34,952 bases of DNA, taken from assembly GCA_016929605.1 (NCBI GenBank), contig JAFGIM010000034.1, forward strand, positions 1 to 34,952, read 5' to 3'. Origin of the DNA: Spirochaetales bacterium (GTDB lineage Bacteria; Spirochaetota; Spirochaetia; Treponematales; Treponemataceae). The notes below the pieces were generated by a model, which was not told the origin of the DNA, searched no databases, and was given only the letters and a program-made list of their open reading frames with translations. Each line of letters begins with the position of its first letter. Position 1 is the first letter of the stretch. Positions 23,520 through 32,280 of the stretch are shown here, piece by piece. The position numbers were made by a program, and so were the translations under genes.

Positions 23520-24329
23520 ATGCACTTCATAACACAAACTCGCCGCTCCCTTTTTTTGTTCTTTCGTTTCCTGGCGCAAAATACAAAGATAAAACTGGAG
23601 TACAAAGCCGACTCGATCATTCTCTTTTTTTCTGGTGCTGCTCTCCAGGGAATCGGCTTTCTATTTCTTTCGGTCCTCTTTACTCGGATTCCTTCGATTC
23701 AGGGTTGGACTAAATGGGAAATCATCTTTATGCTTTCGCTCATCTTTTTTTCGGAAGGGCTTGTATCCTTTGCTTTTGAGGGAGCCTGGCAAATGGCATT
23801 CCTCCTGAACATGGGGGACATGGATCGCATCTTGCTCAGGCCGGTCTCTCCAATACTTCAGATACTCACCTTTACCATGGGAATACACGGAATTGGAAAT
23901 ATGGTGATGGGTACTGTCCTTTTTATTTTGTCTTTATCAAACACCATTATCGTATGGAGTGCGGCAAAGATTTTATTTGTACCGGTTTTTATTGTAAGCG
24001 CCTGCGCGATCAGAACCGCAATATCATTTGCAGCTAACTGTAGTGCATTTTGGATCAAGGCAATGAGCAACGCCATTCCCCTTATGATTTTTCAGCTCGC
24101 GGACTTTGCCAAATACCCCGCATCCATGTTTGGCCGTGCGATTGAAACGCTCATGATTTTTATCATCCCCTATGCTTTTATCAGCTACATTCCTGCGGTA
24201 TATCTTTTTAACAAGTTCGCATGGGGACCTCTTGCCTGGCTTTCGCCTCTGGTCGCGCTTTGGCTAGCATGTATTGCCAGGAAGATATTCTATTTTGGAC
24301 TATCACGATACGAGAGTACGGGAAATTAA
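23520..24329 (+). CDS. ABC-2 permease (PF06182-like), subunit 2
   Basis: 269 residues with about six membrane helices. The loop motif LNMGDMDRILLRPVSPILQ corresponds to IRTGNIAIELLRPADYQ of subunit 1, and the KADSIILFFSGAALQGIG opening is the usual family start. AGGAGG lies 8 bases upstream of the ATG. It is the last gene of the exporter operon and converges on the APH-like gene with 16 bases between stops. Adjacent to the stops is the 10-base palindrome CTTACGTAAG, too short to call a terminator. Confidence 0.87.
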   Translation: MHFITQTRRSLFLFFRFLAQNTKIKLEYKADSIILFFSGAALQGIGFLFLSVLFTRIPSIQGWTKWEIIFMLSLIFFSEGLVSFAFEGAWQMAFLLNMGDMDRILLRPVSPILQILTFTMGIHGIGNMVMGTVLFILSLSNTIIVWSAAKILFVPVFIVSACAIRTAISFAANCSAFWIKAMSNAIPLMIFQLADFAKYPASMFGRAIETLMIFIIPYAFISYIPAVYLFNKFAWGPLAWLSPLVALWLACIARKIFYFGLSRYESTGN

Positions 24330-24345
24330 CGATCCCAAGAAATAC

Positions 24346-25161
24346 TTACGTAAGGAGTCCTCTGATCCGCGTCTCTTTTTGTATTCTATTCAGAATCAGA
24401 CGCGTCTCACCCTCCGACAAATCTTCCACCAACCGGGCCGCATACAGGGGCAAAAGCCATCTTCTTATGTCGCGTTCACTAGTCCCGCTTAAAGCGCAAT
24501 ATGATGCAAGATATGCACGGGCAAGCTTTCGCTGACCAAAGCGCAAAAGATAACGCATCGCAAAGGAAACCGAATCAGGAATTTCACTCGTTTCAAGCAG
24601 CAACACACTTCGCGCAACATCGCAAAGAGGATTACCGGCACATCCGGTCATCCAATCGATAATAAAGGCATTAGAATCCTTTAGAATGTTATCAGGATGA
24701 AAGTCCCCATGACAGAGCATGTTTGCTTCAGGGAGGGAATCAAGATAGCTAGCGATTGCCTTTTTTTGTTCGCCGCTTATATGCGGTGCGGCCATTATCG
24801 CCTGCTCTATATTCTTTTTTTGACGAGGCAGGTTTTCCGTACATTCAATCGAATGTACGTTATAGTGCAGAAAGGCCATTTCGCGTGCTGTTGCAGAAAG
24901 AAGCAAGGGATTGTTCGACAATTGACTCAATAAGGAAGAGCCATTAACACATTCATAGACTATGCCAGGCCGAGCATCACGGTGAACCATCGACACAGGC
25001 TTGGGAGTCGAAACCTTATGTGTCCAGGCAAACAGAGCACATTCAAACTCGCGACGCACTACCGACTCATCTGTACCCAAGCTGAACAGTTTAAGTGCCT
25101 GGTGCGCGTCATAGCGAATAACCTCGGCCGTTCGTCCCTTTCCGATACACTCTCCATCCAT
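24346..25161 (-). CDS. Aminoglycoside-phosphotransferase-fold (APH/choline kinase-like) enzyme
   Basis: 271 residues from ATG 25161, chosen because AGAGG lies 6 bases upstream and a good promoter ends at 25181; the track's start at 25209 falls within that promoter. Kinase landmarks: glycine loop GECIGKGRTAEVIRY, lysine in HQALKLF, catalytic loop LCHGDFHPDNIL and metal-binding IIDWMTGCAGNPLCDVAR. These are intact, so the enzyme is probably active. The family phosphorylates small molecules such as antibiotics, choline, homoserine or sugars. Nothing nearby fixes the substrate, so an antibiotic-resistance role should not be assumed. It is divergent from the ODP regulator gene, with overlapping -35 elements. 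Confidence 0.85.
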   Translation of the reverse strand: MDGECIGKGRTAEVIRYDAHQALKLFSLGTDESVVRREFECALFAWTHKVSTPKPVSMVHRDARPGIVYECVNGSSLLSQLSNNPLLLSATAREMAFLHYNVHSIECTENLPRQKKNIEQAIMAAPHISGEQKKAIASYLDSLPEANMLCHGDFHPDNILKDSNAFIIDWMTGCAGNPLCDVARSVLLLETSEIPDSVSFAMRYLLRFGQRKLARAYLASYCALSGTSERDIRRWLLPLYAARLVEDLSEGETRLILNRIQKETRIRGLLT

Positions 25162-25180
25162 ATGGAACCTCTTGCAATGT

Positions 25181-25231
25181 AGTATATCAAGAGTATCAAT
25201 TTTTGCCAAACTTCAATTCTAAGCATATACT
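25181..25231. promoter_or_regulatory. Back-to-back divergent promoters with overlapping -35 boxes
   Basis: Plus strand: TTGCCA (25203-25208), 17 bases, TATACT (25226-25231), then 6 bases to the ATG at 25238. Minus strand: TTGGCA (25204-25209), 17 bases, TATACT (25181-25186), then 19 bases with an AGAGG site to the ATG at 25161. The two -35 boxes share five base pairs around the palindrome TTGCCAA, so RNA polymerase can probably occupy only one direction at a time. Confidence 0.75.
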
Positions 25232-25237
25232 ACAAAT

Positions 25238-26878
25238 ATGAAGAATACAGAGAATGTGCAAAAACCTGAGCCAGTTGAAGTTAGCCCGGGAATTTTCTGG
25301 GTGGGAAAGCGCTTTGAAGATGACTCAATTGACTGTAACCCCTATCTGATTATTGATAATGACCAAGCGGTACTTATTGACCCCGGTTCTGTCATCGATT
25401 TTTCTTATGTTCGGGATGCTATCCTGTCATTAATACCACTACAAAACATAGCTCTTATTATCGCACACCATCAGGACCCCGATATCTGTAGCTCCATTAC
25501 CAGCTTTTATCAAAGCGGAGTCAAAGCACCGGTAGCCATGCACTGGCGGACATCTGTGCTCGCACACTATTATGGTATACAGAATGAAACGTATCTTGTA
25601 TCCGAAAATAGTTGGAAATGGACATTCTCTAGCGGAAGAACTCTTCGTTTTATTCCCGCACCATATTGTCATTGCCCGGGTTGTATAATGACGTTTGATC
25701 AGACATCCGGCGTACTGTTCTCGAGCGATTTATTCGGCTCGCTTGATTCAAGCAAAAATCTATTTGCCGGTCCTGACTATCTGGAAGGCATGAAGGCGTT
25801 TCATGCGCACTACATGCCATCGCATGAAATTCTATCTCCAGTTATGCGATCTCTGATGCCACTGGACATCTCTATAATTGCACCACAGCACGGACAAATT
25901 ATACGGGACAACATCAAGCAACATATAAGTGTTCTTGAATCTCTTGAATGTGGCACCTTTGCCGTAAAACCAGACACTCCATTTGCCCAAAACAGCTTTC
26001 TTTTCCCGGATAAAAGCGCTGACCATGAAGCTTTTCGCAAAGAGATTCTTCGCCTGCATCACCAAATTTCAAAGGAAGCAGCGTGCCTGTATTTCTCGTT
26101 AGATAATCTTGAATCAGTAAACCGAATGTATTCACGCAAGGCTGGAGACGAGATGATCCATGCCCTTGCGTATATTGTGGACAACACCATTGCTGATCTA
26201 CCTGACTGGCGAAGATATACATTAGACTCTCCCTACATTGCCTGTATCGCCGAAAACACAACAAGCGATCAAGTTACACAATTGATTGAACGTATACGAC
26301 ACAGCGCCGAAACAACAGAATTTACTATTGAACCGCCAATACTCTCAATTGCCGTTGTTTACACTTCCGATCTTTATCATGTTCCCGACTCAGAAATCGT
26401 TAAAGAAACTGAAAATACACTATTAGCTCGCCTTAACCATGCACGACGCAATCCAGCTGGAGGATTTTGCGACAGCCTTGACGATAACACAGCACTTCAA
26501 TACTTACAAAAAAATATCCTCCTGATCGAACCAGATGAATCCTATATACGCTTCCTTGAACCTTTTTTTCAGGAACGAGGATATCGTCTTACGGCGATTG
26601 CGGATGGATCATCAGTGGCGGACATGTTAAAAAAGCACATCCCTGATCTCGTTATTGCCGAAGCAATGGCACCACAGGTTAACGGATTTGAAGTGCACGA
26701 TGTTTTACGAATGAATGGAAAAAGCGCAGGGATTCCTTTTATTCTAATCTCCCGAAGAAAAGATGAAGCATTTATCAAGATGGCAACAGACAAGGGGATT
26801 ATTCATTTTTTGAAAAAACCTTTTTACAAGACAGAACTCCTTGGACTTGTGGATAATCTATTAAGGTCGCACCCATGA
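25238..26878 (+). CDS. ODP (FprA-like di-iron) - degenerate GGDEF - pseudo-receiver regulator
   Basis: 546 residues in three parts. Residues 15-235 are a metallo-beta-lactamase fold of the flavodiiron/ODP type: HHQDPDI (77-83) in place of the usual HxExDH, HCPGC with His145, SSDLFG with Asp164 and APQHG with His218. Most ligands remain, with Glu to Asp at 80 and His to Ile at 83. Residues 270-405 resemble GGDEF (AACLYFSLDNLESVN, AGDEMIHALAYIV), but the signature is replaced by TLDSP and no RxxD site is seen. Residues 424-546 form a receiver whose phospho-acceptor Asp is Glu475 (VIAEAMAP) while Lys527 stays. It is likely an iron/oxygen-responsive, non-enzymatic regulator of the downstream glycosyltransferase, overlapped by ATGA. 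Confidence 0.82.
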   Translation: MKNTENVQKPEPVEVSPGIFWVGKRFEDDSIDCNPYLIIDNDQAVLIDPGSVIDFSYVRDAILSLIPLQNIALIIAHHQDPDICSSITSFYQSGVKAPVAMHWRTSVLAHYYGIQNETYLVSENSWKWTFSSGRTLRFIPAPYCHCPGCIMTFDQTSGVLFSSDLFGSLDSSKNLFAGPDYLEGMKAFHAHYMPSHEILSPVMRSLMPLDISIIAPQHGQIIRDNIKQHISVLESLECGTFAVKPDTPFAQNSFLFPDKSADHEAFRKEILRLHHQISKEAACLYFSLDNLESVNRMYSRKAGDEMIHALAYIVDNTIADLPDWRRYTLDSPYIACIAENTTSDQVTQLIERIRHSAETTEFTIEPPILSIAVVYTSDLYHVPDSEIVKETENTLLARLNHARRNPAGGFCDSLDDNTALQYLQKNILLIEPDESYIRFLEPFFQERGYRLTAIADGSSVADMLKKHIPDLVIAEAMAPQVNGFEVHDVLRMNGKSAGIPFILISRRKDEAFIKMATDKGIIHFLKKPFYKTELLGLVDNLLRSHP

Positions 26879-29724
26879 CAGATTTTGCAGACATTTTTCT
26901 TTTTGAAGTCCTTATATATATAGCATGTATACTTTTGCTTTGGATAATTCAGTCTTATAAGCATGGAAAGGAAAAACGACTTCACAGATGGGCACAAAAC
27001 ACTCTTACAAACATATTGGGTCGCGATACTCCACATACCAAGGGAATTGTATCCACTGCACGTAAAAGAAACGCCTTGCTTGATGCATGGATTAGCCTCT
27101 CTCAAACGATTCTTCCAGATCAACTTGAAAAAAAGCGGTTTACTGCACTAGCAACCAAAACAGCTCTTGATATGTACTGGATCCGTCGACTTCGCTCCAG
27201 CTCCATATATACCAGGAGCCGTGCAGCGTATTATCTTGGGTACCTTGAAACGGACAGATCAAAACGGGCACTTGTAGCTTCCCTTAAACAGGAACAAAAA
27301 GAATCTGTAAAGCTCTACCTTATTCATTCATTGGTCACACTTGGAGTGTCATCATCACTACCGGATATTATAGATACCTTACACGGAAGCAGCGATCGGT
27401 TTATAATGCGGGTTACTGGGCTTCTTCTTGATTTCCAATCAAGTTTTATCGCTTTATTTCCCAACCTTGAAACCCGCCCTGAAGGTGAAATATGCGCCCT
27501 GATTGTTGAATACGCCCGCCTTGCGCCCTTTAAAAATTTTGCTGCATATCTTAAGCGGGTTTTCCTGGATCTCCATACAGATAAAGCCTTGCGATTAAAA
27601 GCGTTTGAATGTCTTCTTGAATCGTATCCCTACACGATTAATCCTTCAGATTTCCTTGATGATCCTGACTTACACATAGCGCAAAAGGCGTGTAGCAACC
27701 TGGCAAATCGTCCCGGCAAAGCTAATGCGCTTATCTTACTTCAAAAAATGCGAAATCAGAACCACCGAGAGCACGCCCTGCATTCTCTTTCCTTAATGGT
27801 TAAAACATCAAACGATGTGTTCATGTTTCTTAAAGACAGATTATCTACAGAGCAAGATCCCGACCAACACACACTTCTGTGCCGTGCCTTAGCTGCACGA
27901 TTGGACTACTTCCTGCTCCATCAACAGAGCGACAAACCTCACATTGCCCAAGACATTATCCATACGGTTCTTGCTACCGGACAAATCAGCGACATTATCA
28001 CCTTTTTAAACACAAACCATAATGCCACACTTGAACGCTTTGTAATAAGCATACTGCAATCTGCGATGTATTCTGAAGCGCCCTGGCTAATGGAACTTCA
28101 ATCATACCTTTCGCCAACAATCTTACAAAAAATAGGAATCCCCAAAAAACCGGTAACACAACAAAGAACAGGCACAAAAAACGAGTATATCCCACGTATT
28201 CCCCTTACGATTATTCTCGTTAGTATTGCCCTTGTTCTCCCCTCCTTTGCCTTATATTCTTTCTTACAAGGAAATACTTCAGTACGTGCAGTGCTATCTA
28301 TCTCCTTCAGGAATTTCTTGTATGCCTTCAGTTTCTATAGCATGGTAATAACATCGTTTTATCTTTTTCTTACTGCCTGTGCATACAAAGAATCACGAAG
28401 ACAAACAAAACTGACCACATTAAAAAGCGAATCTTTTTTGTTTACCAAAAACATGCTTCCTTCTATTAGCATCCTGGCACCGGCATTTAACGAGGAAGCA
28501 AGCATTATCGCGAGCGTAGAATCGCTTCGCCATGTATTGTATCCCTCTGTCGAAATTATCGTCATTAACGACGGATCAAAAGACAATACACTTGCTCTAC
28601 TTATAGATCACTTCTCGCTCGAACGGCACGAAGGAGACCATCAACAAGCATTAAGCACACAGCATATTCGAGGCGTGTACAAAAACCCCTCCATACCAGA
28701 ACTGGCAGTTATCGACAAGGTAAACGGAGGAAAGGCTGATTCACTTAACGCTGGAATAAATCTTGCTCAAGGGGAGTACATCCTTGGCATCGACAGCGAC
28801 AGCCTTCTTGACCGCAAGGCACTGCTATCTATTGCCGCAGCCTTCATTGATGAAGAGAAACCCGTTATTGCGTCCGGAGGAAATATCCTGCCTATAAATG
28901 GCTGTACGATCAATCAAGGAGCGATTATCGATCGTCGCGTCCCCAAACAGGCTATTCCTTTATTCCAAACAATCGAATACCTTCGATCGTTCCTGAACGG
29001 TCGGCTTGGCTGGGCACACTTACGTTCCCTTATGATAATATCTGGTGCATTTGGTTTATTCAGAAAGGAAGAGGTAGTACAGGTTCGTGGATACCTGACA
29101 AGTTCTGAACGCCATGGAAAAGATACCGTTGGAGAGGATATGGAACTAGTGGTTCGTCTTGCCAGACGCATGAAGGACAACAAGAAATCCTTTCGTATTC
29201 TTTATAATGCACAGGCTACCTGCTGGACGGAAGTTCCCTCAACGTTCCCAATACTCAGGCGGCAACGGGAGCGTTGGCAACGCGGATTAATCGATATTCT
29301 TTCCTTCCATCGCTCTATGATTCTCAATCCCCGGTATGGCACCTATGGATTACTCGGTTTTCCTTATTATTTGCTATTTGAGGTAATCGGTCCCTGGCTA
29401 GAGTTTCTTGGCCTTGGTGTATTCGCCGCTTCCCTTGCTGCGGGATTTGTCGACCACTCTTTGCTAATTCTGATAATAACGTCTAACTTTCTCTTCAGTT
29501 TTGCTTTGTCTATAACATCACTCTATACTAGTGAGAGAGAAAGGACTTTGTTTCCGTTACGAGATAAGGTTTTTCTCGCACTTGCTGCGCTTGCAGAGAC
29601 AATTGGCTTTCGTCAAATCGTGTCTTTTTATAGAATTTCTGGTTTTGTGAGTATATTACGAAAGGTGACCGGGTGGGGAACTATGACCCGCACTGGCTTT
29701 ACAATGAAAAGGAGCAAACAATGA
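26875..29724 (+). CDS. HEAT-repeat and family 2 glycosyltransferase membrane protein
   Basis: 949 residues. An N-terminal helix (IFLFEVLIYIACILLLWII) is followed by a long helical HEAT-type region, about 100-420 (RSRAAYYLGYLETDRSKRAL and similar units), then two helices near 443-500. The GT2 catalytic domain begins near 530: ISILAPAFNEEASI, DGSKDNT, GGKADSLNAGI, DxD as GIDSDS (about 640), GEDMELVVRLARR and QxxRW as RQRERWQRG (about 797). C-terminal helices resemble the channel part of BcsA/PgaC-type processive synthases. It probably polymerises and exports an exopolysaccharide, with the HEAT region binding a partner. ATGA overlaps join it to the regulator upstream and the barrel downstream. 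Confidence 0.88.
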   Translation: MTDFADIFLFEVLIYIACILLLWIIQSYKHGKEKRLHRWAQNTLTNILGRDTPHTKGIVSTARKRNALLDAWISLSQTILPDQLEKKRFTALATKTALDMYWIRRLRSSSIYTRSRAAYYLGYLETDRSKRALVASLKQEQKESVKLYLIHSLVTLGVSSSLPDIIDTLHGSSDRFIMRVTGLLLDFQSSFIALFPNLETRPEGEICALIVEYARLAPFKNFAAYLKRVFLDLHTDKALRLKAFECLLESYPYTINPSDFLDDPDLHIAQKACSNLANRPGKANALILLQKMRNQNHREHALHSLSLMVKTSNDVFMFLKDRLSTEQDPDQHTLLCRALAARLDYFLLHQQSDKPHIAQDIIHTVLATGQISDIITFLNTNHNATLERFVISILQSAMYSEAPWLMELQSYLSPTILQKIGIPKKPVTQQRTGTKNEYIPRIPLTIILVSIALVLPSFALYSFLQGNTSVRAVLSISFRNFLYAFSFYSMVITSFYLFLTACAYKESRRQTKLTTLKSESFLFTKNMLPSISILAPAFNEEASIIASVESLRHVLYPSVEIIVINDGSKDNTLALLIDHFSLERHEGDHQQALSTQHIRGVYKNPSIPELAVIDKVNGGKADSLNAGINLAQGEYILGIDSDSLLDRKALLSIAAAFIDEEKPVIASGGNILPINGCTINQGAIIDRRVPKQAIPLFQTIEYLRSFLNGRLGWAHLRSLMIISGAFGLFRKEEVVQVRGYLTSSERHGKDTVGEDMELVVRLARRMKDNKKSFRILYNAQATCWTEVPSTFPILRRQRERWQRGLIDILSFHRSMILNPRYGTYGLLGFPYYLLFEVIGPWLEFLGLGVFAASLAAGFVDHSLLILIITSNFLFSFALSITSLYTSERERTLFPLRDKVFLALAALAETIGFRQIVSFYRISGFVSILRKVTGWGTMTRTGFTMKRSKQ

Positions 29725-30458
29725 AGCGTTATATGGCAGCAATTCTTTTTAGTGTGGCATCCCTGCTGTGGGCACAATCATTTAATTTCAGAAATATTTT
29801 CGATATAAATTACATCGGTTATAACAACGACACCTACGTCTTTGAAACCGAGAACACCCTTTTGTACTATTATTCGGACACCCTAATACCGCTTGCTCGG
29901 GTCAGAGTTACCAAAACGCAGTATGAGCTTCGGACTCTTATTCAGCCGGGAGTTGTATGGATTTTTATGCCCGGATTATATAGCGAGATAGTATACGGTA
30001 TATCTTCTAACGAAGATGGTGAGTTGGGCCAGGATGGTTATATTGAACTTGTTCATGAAACAGATACCACTATTGCCTCCGCACGGTTTCGGGCCGGATA
30101 TTATCACGAGAGCGAGGTTCTCTACCTTATTCCGGATGTCTCCTTTAAAAAGCAATTCACATCCCTGTATTCTTTAAAATTGAAATACTTTTTTGGCTAT
30201 ACTGACGAGCCGTTCTACTCGCACTCTGTACAACTGGAAAATGGTTTTTCCTTTAATAAACAGTATGCGGCGACTTTAATTACCACTGGAATTACAGAGG
30301 ATATCTCCGGCTCCTGGGAAAACAGTTGGTCTGCCGGACTACGCCTTGAAGCCCTTGTTGCACAGCGGCTTACCATAAAATATCTTTTTCAGTATCACTC
30401 ACTCGTGAACGATGTGTGGGGAATAGAAAACGGCCTTACGCTTGATTGGCAGTTTTAA
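29721..30458 (+). CDS. Small outer-membrane beta-barrel protein (possibly YaiO-like)
   Basis: 245 residues from ATG 29721, which overlaps the glycosyltransferase stop (ATGA) and begins the signal peptide MKRYMAAILFSVASLLWAQS. The rest is amphipathic strand after strand (YNNDTYVFETENTLLYYY, SARFRAGYYHESEVLYLI, LYSLKLKYFFGYTDE, SAGLRLEALVAQRLTIKYLF) and the chain ends LTLDWQF with a terminal Phe, the standard BAM-recognised barrel end. Its place right behind a GT2 synthase suggests an outer-membrane exit or anchor for the polysaccharide. YaiO-type barrels are found beside GT2 genes elsewhere, so that family is my guess; sequence similarity was not tested. Confidence 0.72.
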   Translation: MKRYMAAILFSVASLLWAQSFNFRNIFDINYIGYNNDTYVFETENTLLYYYSDTLIPLARVRVTKTQYELRTLIQPGVVWIFMPGLYSEIVYGISSNEDGELGQDGYIELVHETDTTIASARFRAGYYHESEVLYLIPDVSFKKQFTSLYSLKLKYFFGYTDEPFYSHSVQLENGFSFNKQYAATLITTGITEDISGSWENSWSAGLRLEALVAQRLTIKYLFQYHSLVNDVWGIENGLTLDWQF

Positions 30459-30476
30459 CAGTACATCTTTAAAGAG

Positions 30477-31043
30477 TCAGCATGAGCGGAAACAATCCGA
30501 GGTATGATCATTAACAAGGCCAACAGCCTGCATCCATGAATAGATAATCGTAGAGCCTACAAAACTCATCCCCCGTTTCTTTAGTTCTTTTGATATAGTG
30601 TCGGAAAGTTCAGTGCTTACCGGTACATCGGAAATACTTTTCCAATTCCCGCGAATTGGCTTTCCTCCAACCCAAGCCCATATCCAATCGGAAAAACTAC
30701 CTGCTTCTGCCTGAATAGCCAAAAAAACTCGCGCGTTCGCGACCGCTGCATTAATTTTTCGCCGATTTCGCACAATCCCTGCATCAGTTAGCAAGGAAGC
30801 TATCTTTGCCTCATCATAACAGGCAACCAATTCAGGATCAAATCCGTCAAACGCACGCCGGTAATTCTCTCGCTTGTTTAAAATGGTTTCCCAGGAAAGA
30901 CCCGCTTGCGCACCTTCCAACACCAGCATCTCAAAAAGCTTTTGATCATCATACACCGGTACGCCCCATTCTTTATCGTGATAGGCAAGATACAGAGGAT
31001 TCTTTGGATTAGCCCAGGCGCAGCGTATGTTTATTTGACTCAT
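30477..31043 (-). CDS. tag: DNA-3-methyladenine glycosylase I
   Basis: 188 residues from ATG 31043; the track's 31 extra residues lack family similarity. Landmarks of Tag are complete: Cys8 in CAWANP, YHDKEWGVP, EGAQAGLSWETILNKRENYR, the glycine-rich FVGSTIIYSWMQA and the end VNDHTSDCF, which supplies the His and Cys that complete the zinc site. It removes 3-methyladenine from alkylated DNA in the cytoplasm. It stands alone, converging on the barrel gene with 18 bases between them, and divergent from the GH5 gene. The site before ATG is weak (GGGACC). It is a housekeeping base-excision repair gene. Confidence 0.93.
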   Translation of the reverse strand: MSQINIRCAWANPKNPLYLAYHDKEWGVPVYDDQKLFEMLVLEGAQAGLSWETILNKRENYRRAFDGFDPELVACYDEAKIASLLTDAGIVRNRRKINAAVANARVFLAIQAEAGSFSDWIWAWVGGKPIRGNWKSISDVPVSTELSDTISKELKKRGMSFVGSTIIYSWMQAVGLVNDHTSDCFRSC

Positions 31044-31123
31044 GATAGGTCCCGTACAAAAGAGCATAATACAGTTTCTACTGACGGTAAAGACAGTTTG
31101 GTGGAGTTCACTCTTTTTAATTG

Positions 31124-31153
31124 TTGACAGAATCAACTAACAGAGTGTATTCT
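31124..31153 (+). promoter_or_regulatory. Promoter of the GH5 lipoprotein gene
   Basis: Consensus TTGACA (31124-31129), 18 bases, TATTCT (31148-31153). The ATG at 31202 is 48 bases away and is preceded by GGAGAG, so this gene has a normal leader, unlike several others here. Confidence 0.6.
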
Positions 31154-31201
31154 CCATTTTAGTAGTCTATTCAACCCACAGACACGTATTCGGAGAGTTT
31201 A

Positions 31202-32242
31202 ATGAAGACACACAAGATTCTATCATGTTGCCTGGTGGTAGCCACTATAATCCTGATCGGTGGATGCGCCAAAACCCCGGTAGCCAAACACGGCCGTCTT
31301 TCCGTTCAGGGAAAAACCCTCGTTGACTCACGGGGACAACCGGTTCAACTTCGCGGATTCAGTACCCAGCACATCGCCAAGTCGGACATGTTCGTAGCTC
31401 CTCGCTACCTGAAGGAAATTCGCGACGACTTTGCGAGTGACGTAATCCGGGTTGCCATGTACACCAACAAACGCGAATACGGCTACATGCTCTCTCCGGA
31501 ACTTAAAGAAGTGGTTAAGAAAGTCGTAAAAGATGCAACAAAAGAAGGAATGTATGCCATTATCGACTGGCACATCCTTGCCGACCGGAATCCCATGGAT
31601 CTATTAGAAGAGTCCAAAGCCTTTTTCGATGAAATGTCAAAAGAGTTCGCATCCTACAATAACGTATTCTATGAACTGTGCAACGAACCGAACGGAGACG
31701 ATGTAACATGGGCGGATCACATTAAACCCTATGCAGAGGAAGTAACCTCAGTAATCCGCAAGAATGATAAGCGTAACATCATCCTGGTAGGAACACCCCG
31801 ATGGTCTTCCCAACCGCAAGAGGCAGCTGCCGACCCCCTCTCCGATCCGGCCACAATGTACGTATTTCATTTTTATCCGGATCACGCAACACAGGCCGCA
31901 CGCGATAACATAGCGCGCGTCCACGAACAGATTCCCCTATTTTGCACCGAATTCGGCGCTTCGGAATCGAGCGGCGCCGGAAAGATATACCCTGCCGAAA
32001 TCGGACGATGGATGGACCTGATGGACGAGCGAAAGATCTCCTGGTGCAACTGGAATCTGTCCGCCCTCCATGAAGCAAGCGCCGCCCTCCAAATCTCCTT
32101 CAAGGTCGGTACCGACATGCGCCTTGCCGACAAACTCTCCCCTTCCGGTGAACTTATCCGCTACTACATCAGGCGCGGCCGCGTCCCGGAGAAAGACCTC
32201 GAAGTTCCTTCATTCATTAATGAAGAGACTATGCGGCGGTAA
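31202..32242 (+). CDS. Glycoside hydrolase family 5 (cellulase-like) lipoprotein
   Basis: 346 residues. The lipoprotein signal MKTHKILSCCLVVATIILIG ends in GGC. The GH5 barrel starts with GRLSVQGKTLVDSRGQPVQLRGFSTQ, the classic entry. The acid/base Glu is in YELCNEPNG (about 162) and the nucleophile Glu in LFCTEFGASE (about 249); IIDWHIL and CNWNLSA are the usual substrate-binding strands. All catalytic residues are present. It probably cleaves beta-1,4-glucan or mannan at the cell surface. GGAGAG lies 5 bases upstream of ATG. The chain ends with a short charged tail after the barrel and has no carbohydrate-binding module. Confidence 0.92.
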   Translation: MKTHKILSCCLVVATIILIGGCAKTPVAKHGRLSVQGKTLVDSRGQPVQLRGFSTQHIAKSDMFVAPRYLKEIRDDFASDVIRVAMYTNKREYGYMLSPELKEVVKKVVKDATKEGMYAIIDWHILADRNPMDLLEESKAFFDEMSKEFASYNNVFYELCNEPNGDDVTWADHIKPYAEEVTSVIRKNDKRNIILVGTPRWSSQPQEAAADPLSDPATMYVFHFYPDHATQAARDNIARVHEQIPLFCTEFGASESSGAGKIYPAEIGRWMDLMDERKISWCNWNLSALHEASAALQISFKVGTDMRLADKLSPSGELIRYYIRRGRVPEKDLEVPSFINEETMRR

Positions 32243-32280
32243 AGAACGACGAAAAAGAGAAGCTGAATATCAGGTAAGAT

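Noticed and set aside
23021-23620. Minus-strand 199-residue ORF
   Set aside because: It is antisense to the two ABC-2 permease genes, very rich in Arg and Lys, and has no recognisable domain.
24350-24359. Palindrome CTTACGTAAG at convergent gene ends
   Set aside because: Ten bases with no loop or T-run; too short for a terminator and likely chance at a TAA stop.
24346-25161. Antibiotic-resistance kinase
   Set aside because: The fold is APH-like with intact motifs, but the fold also covers metabolic kinases and no context points to an antibiotic.
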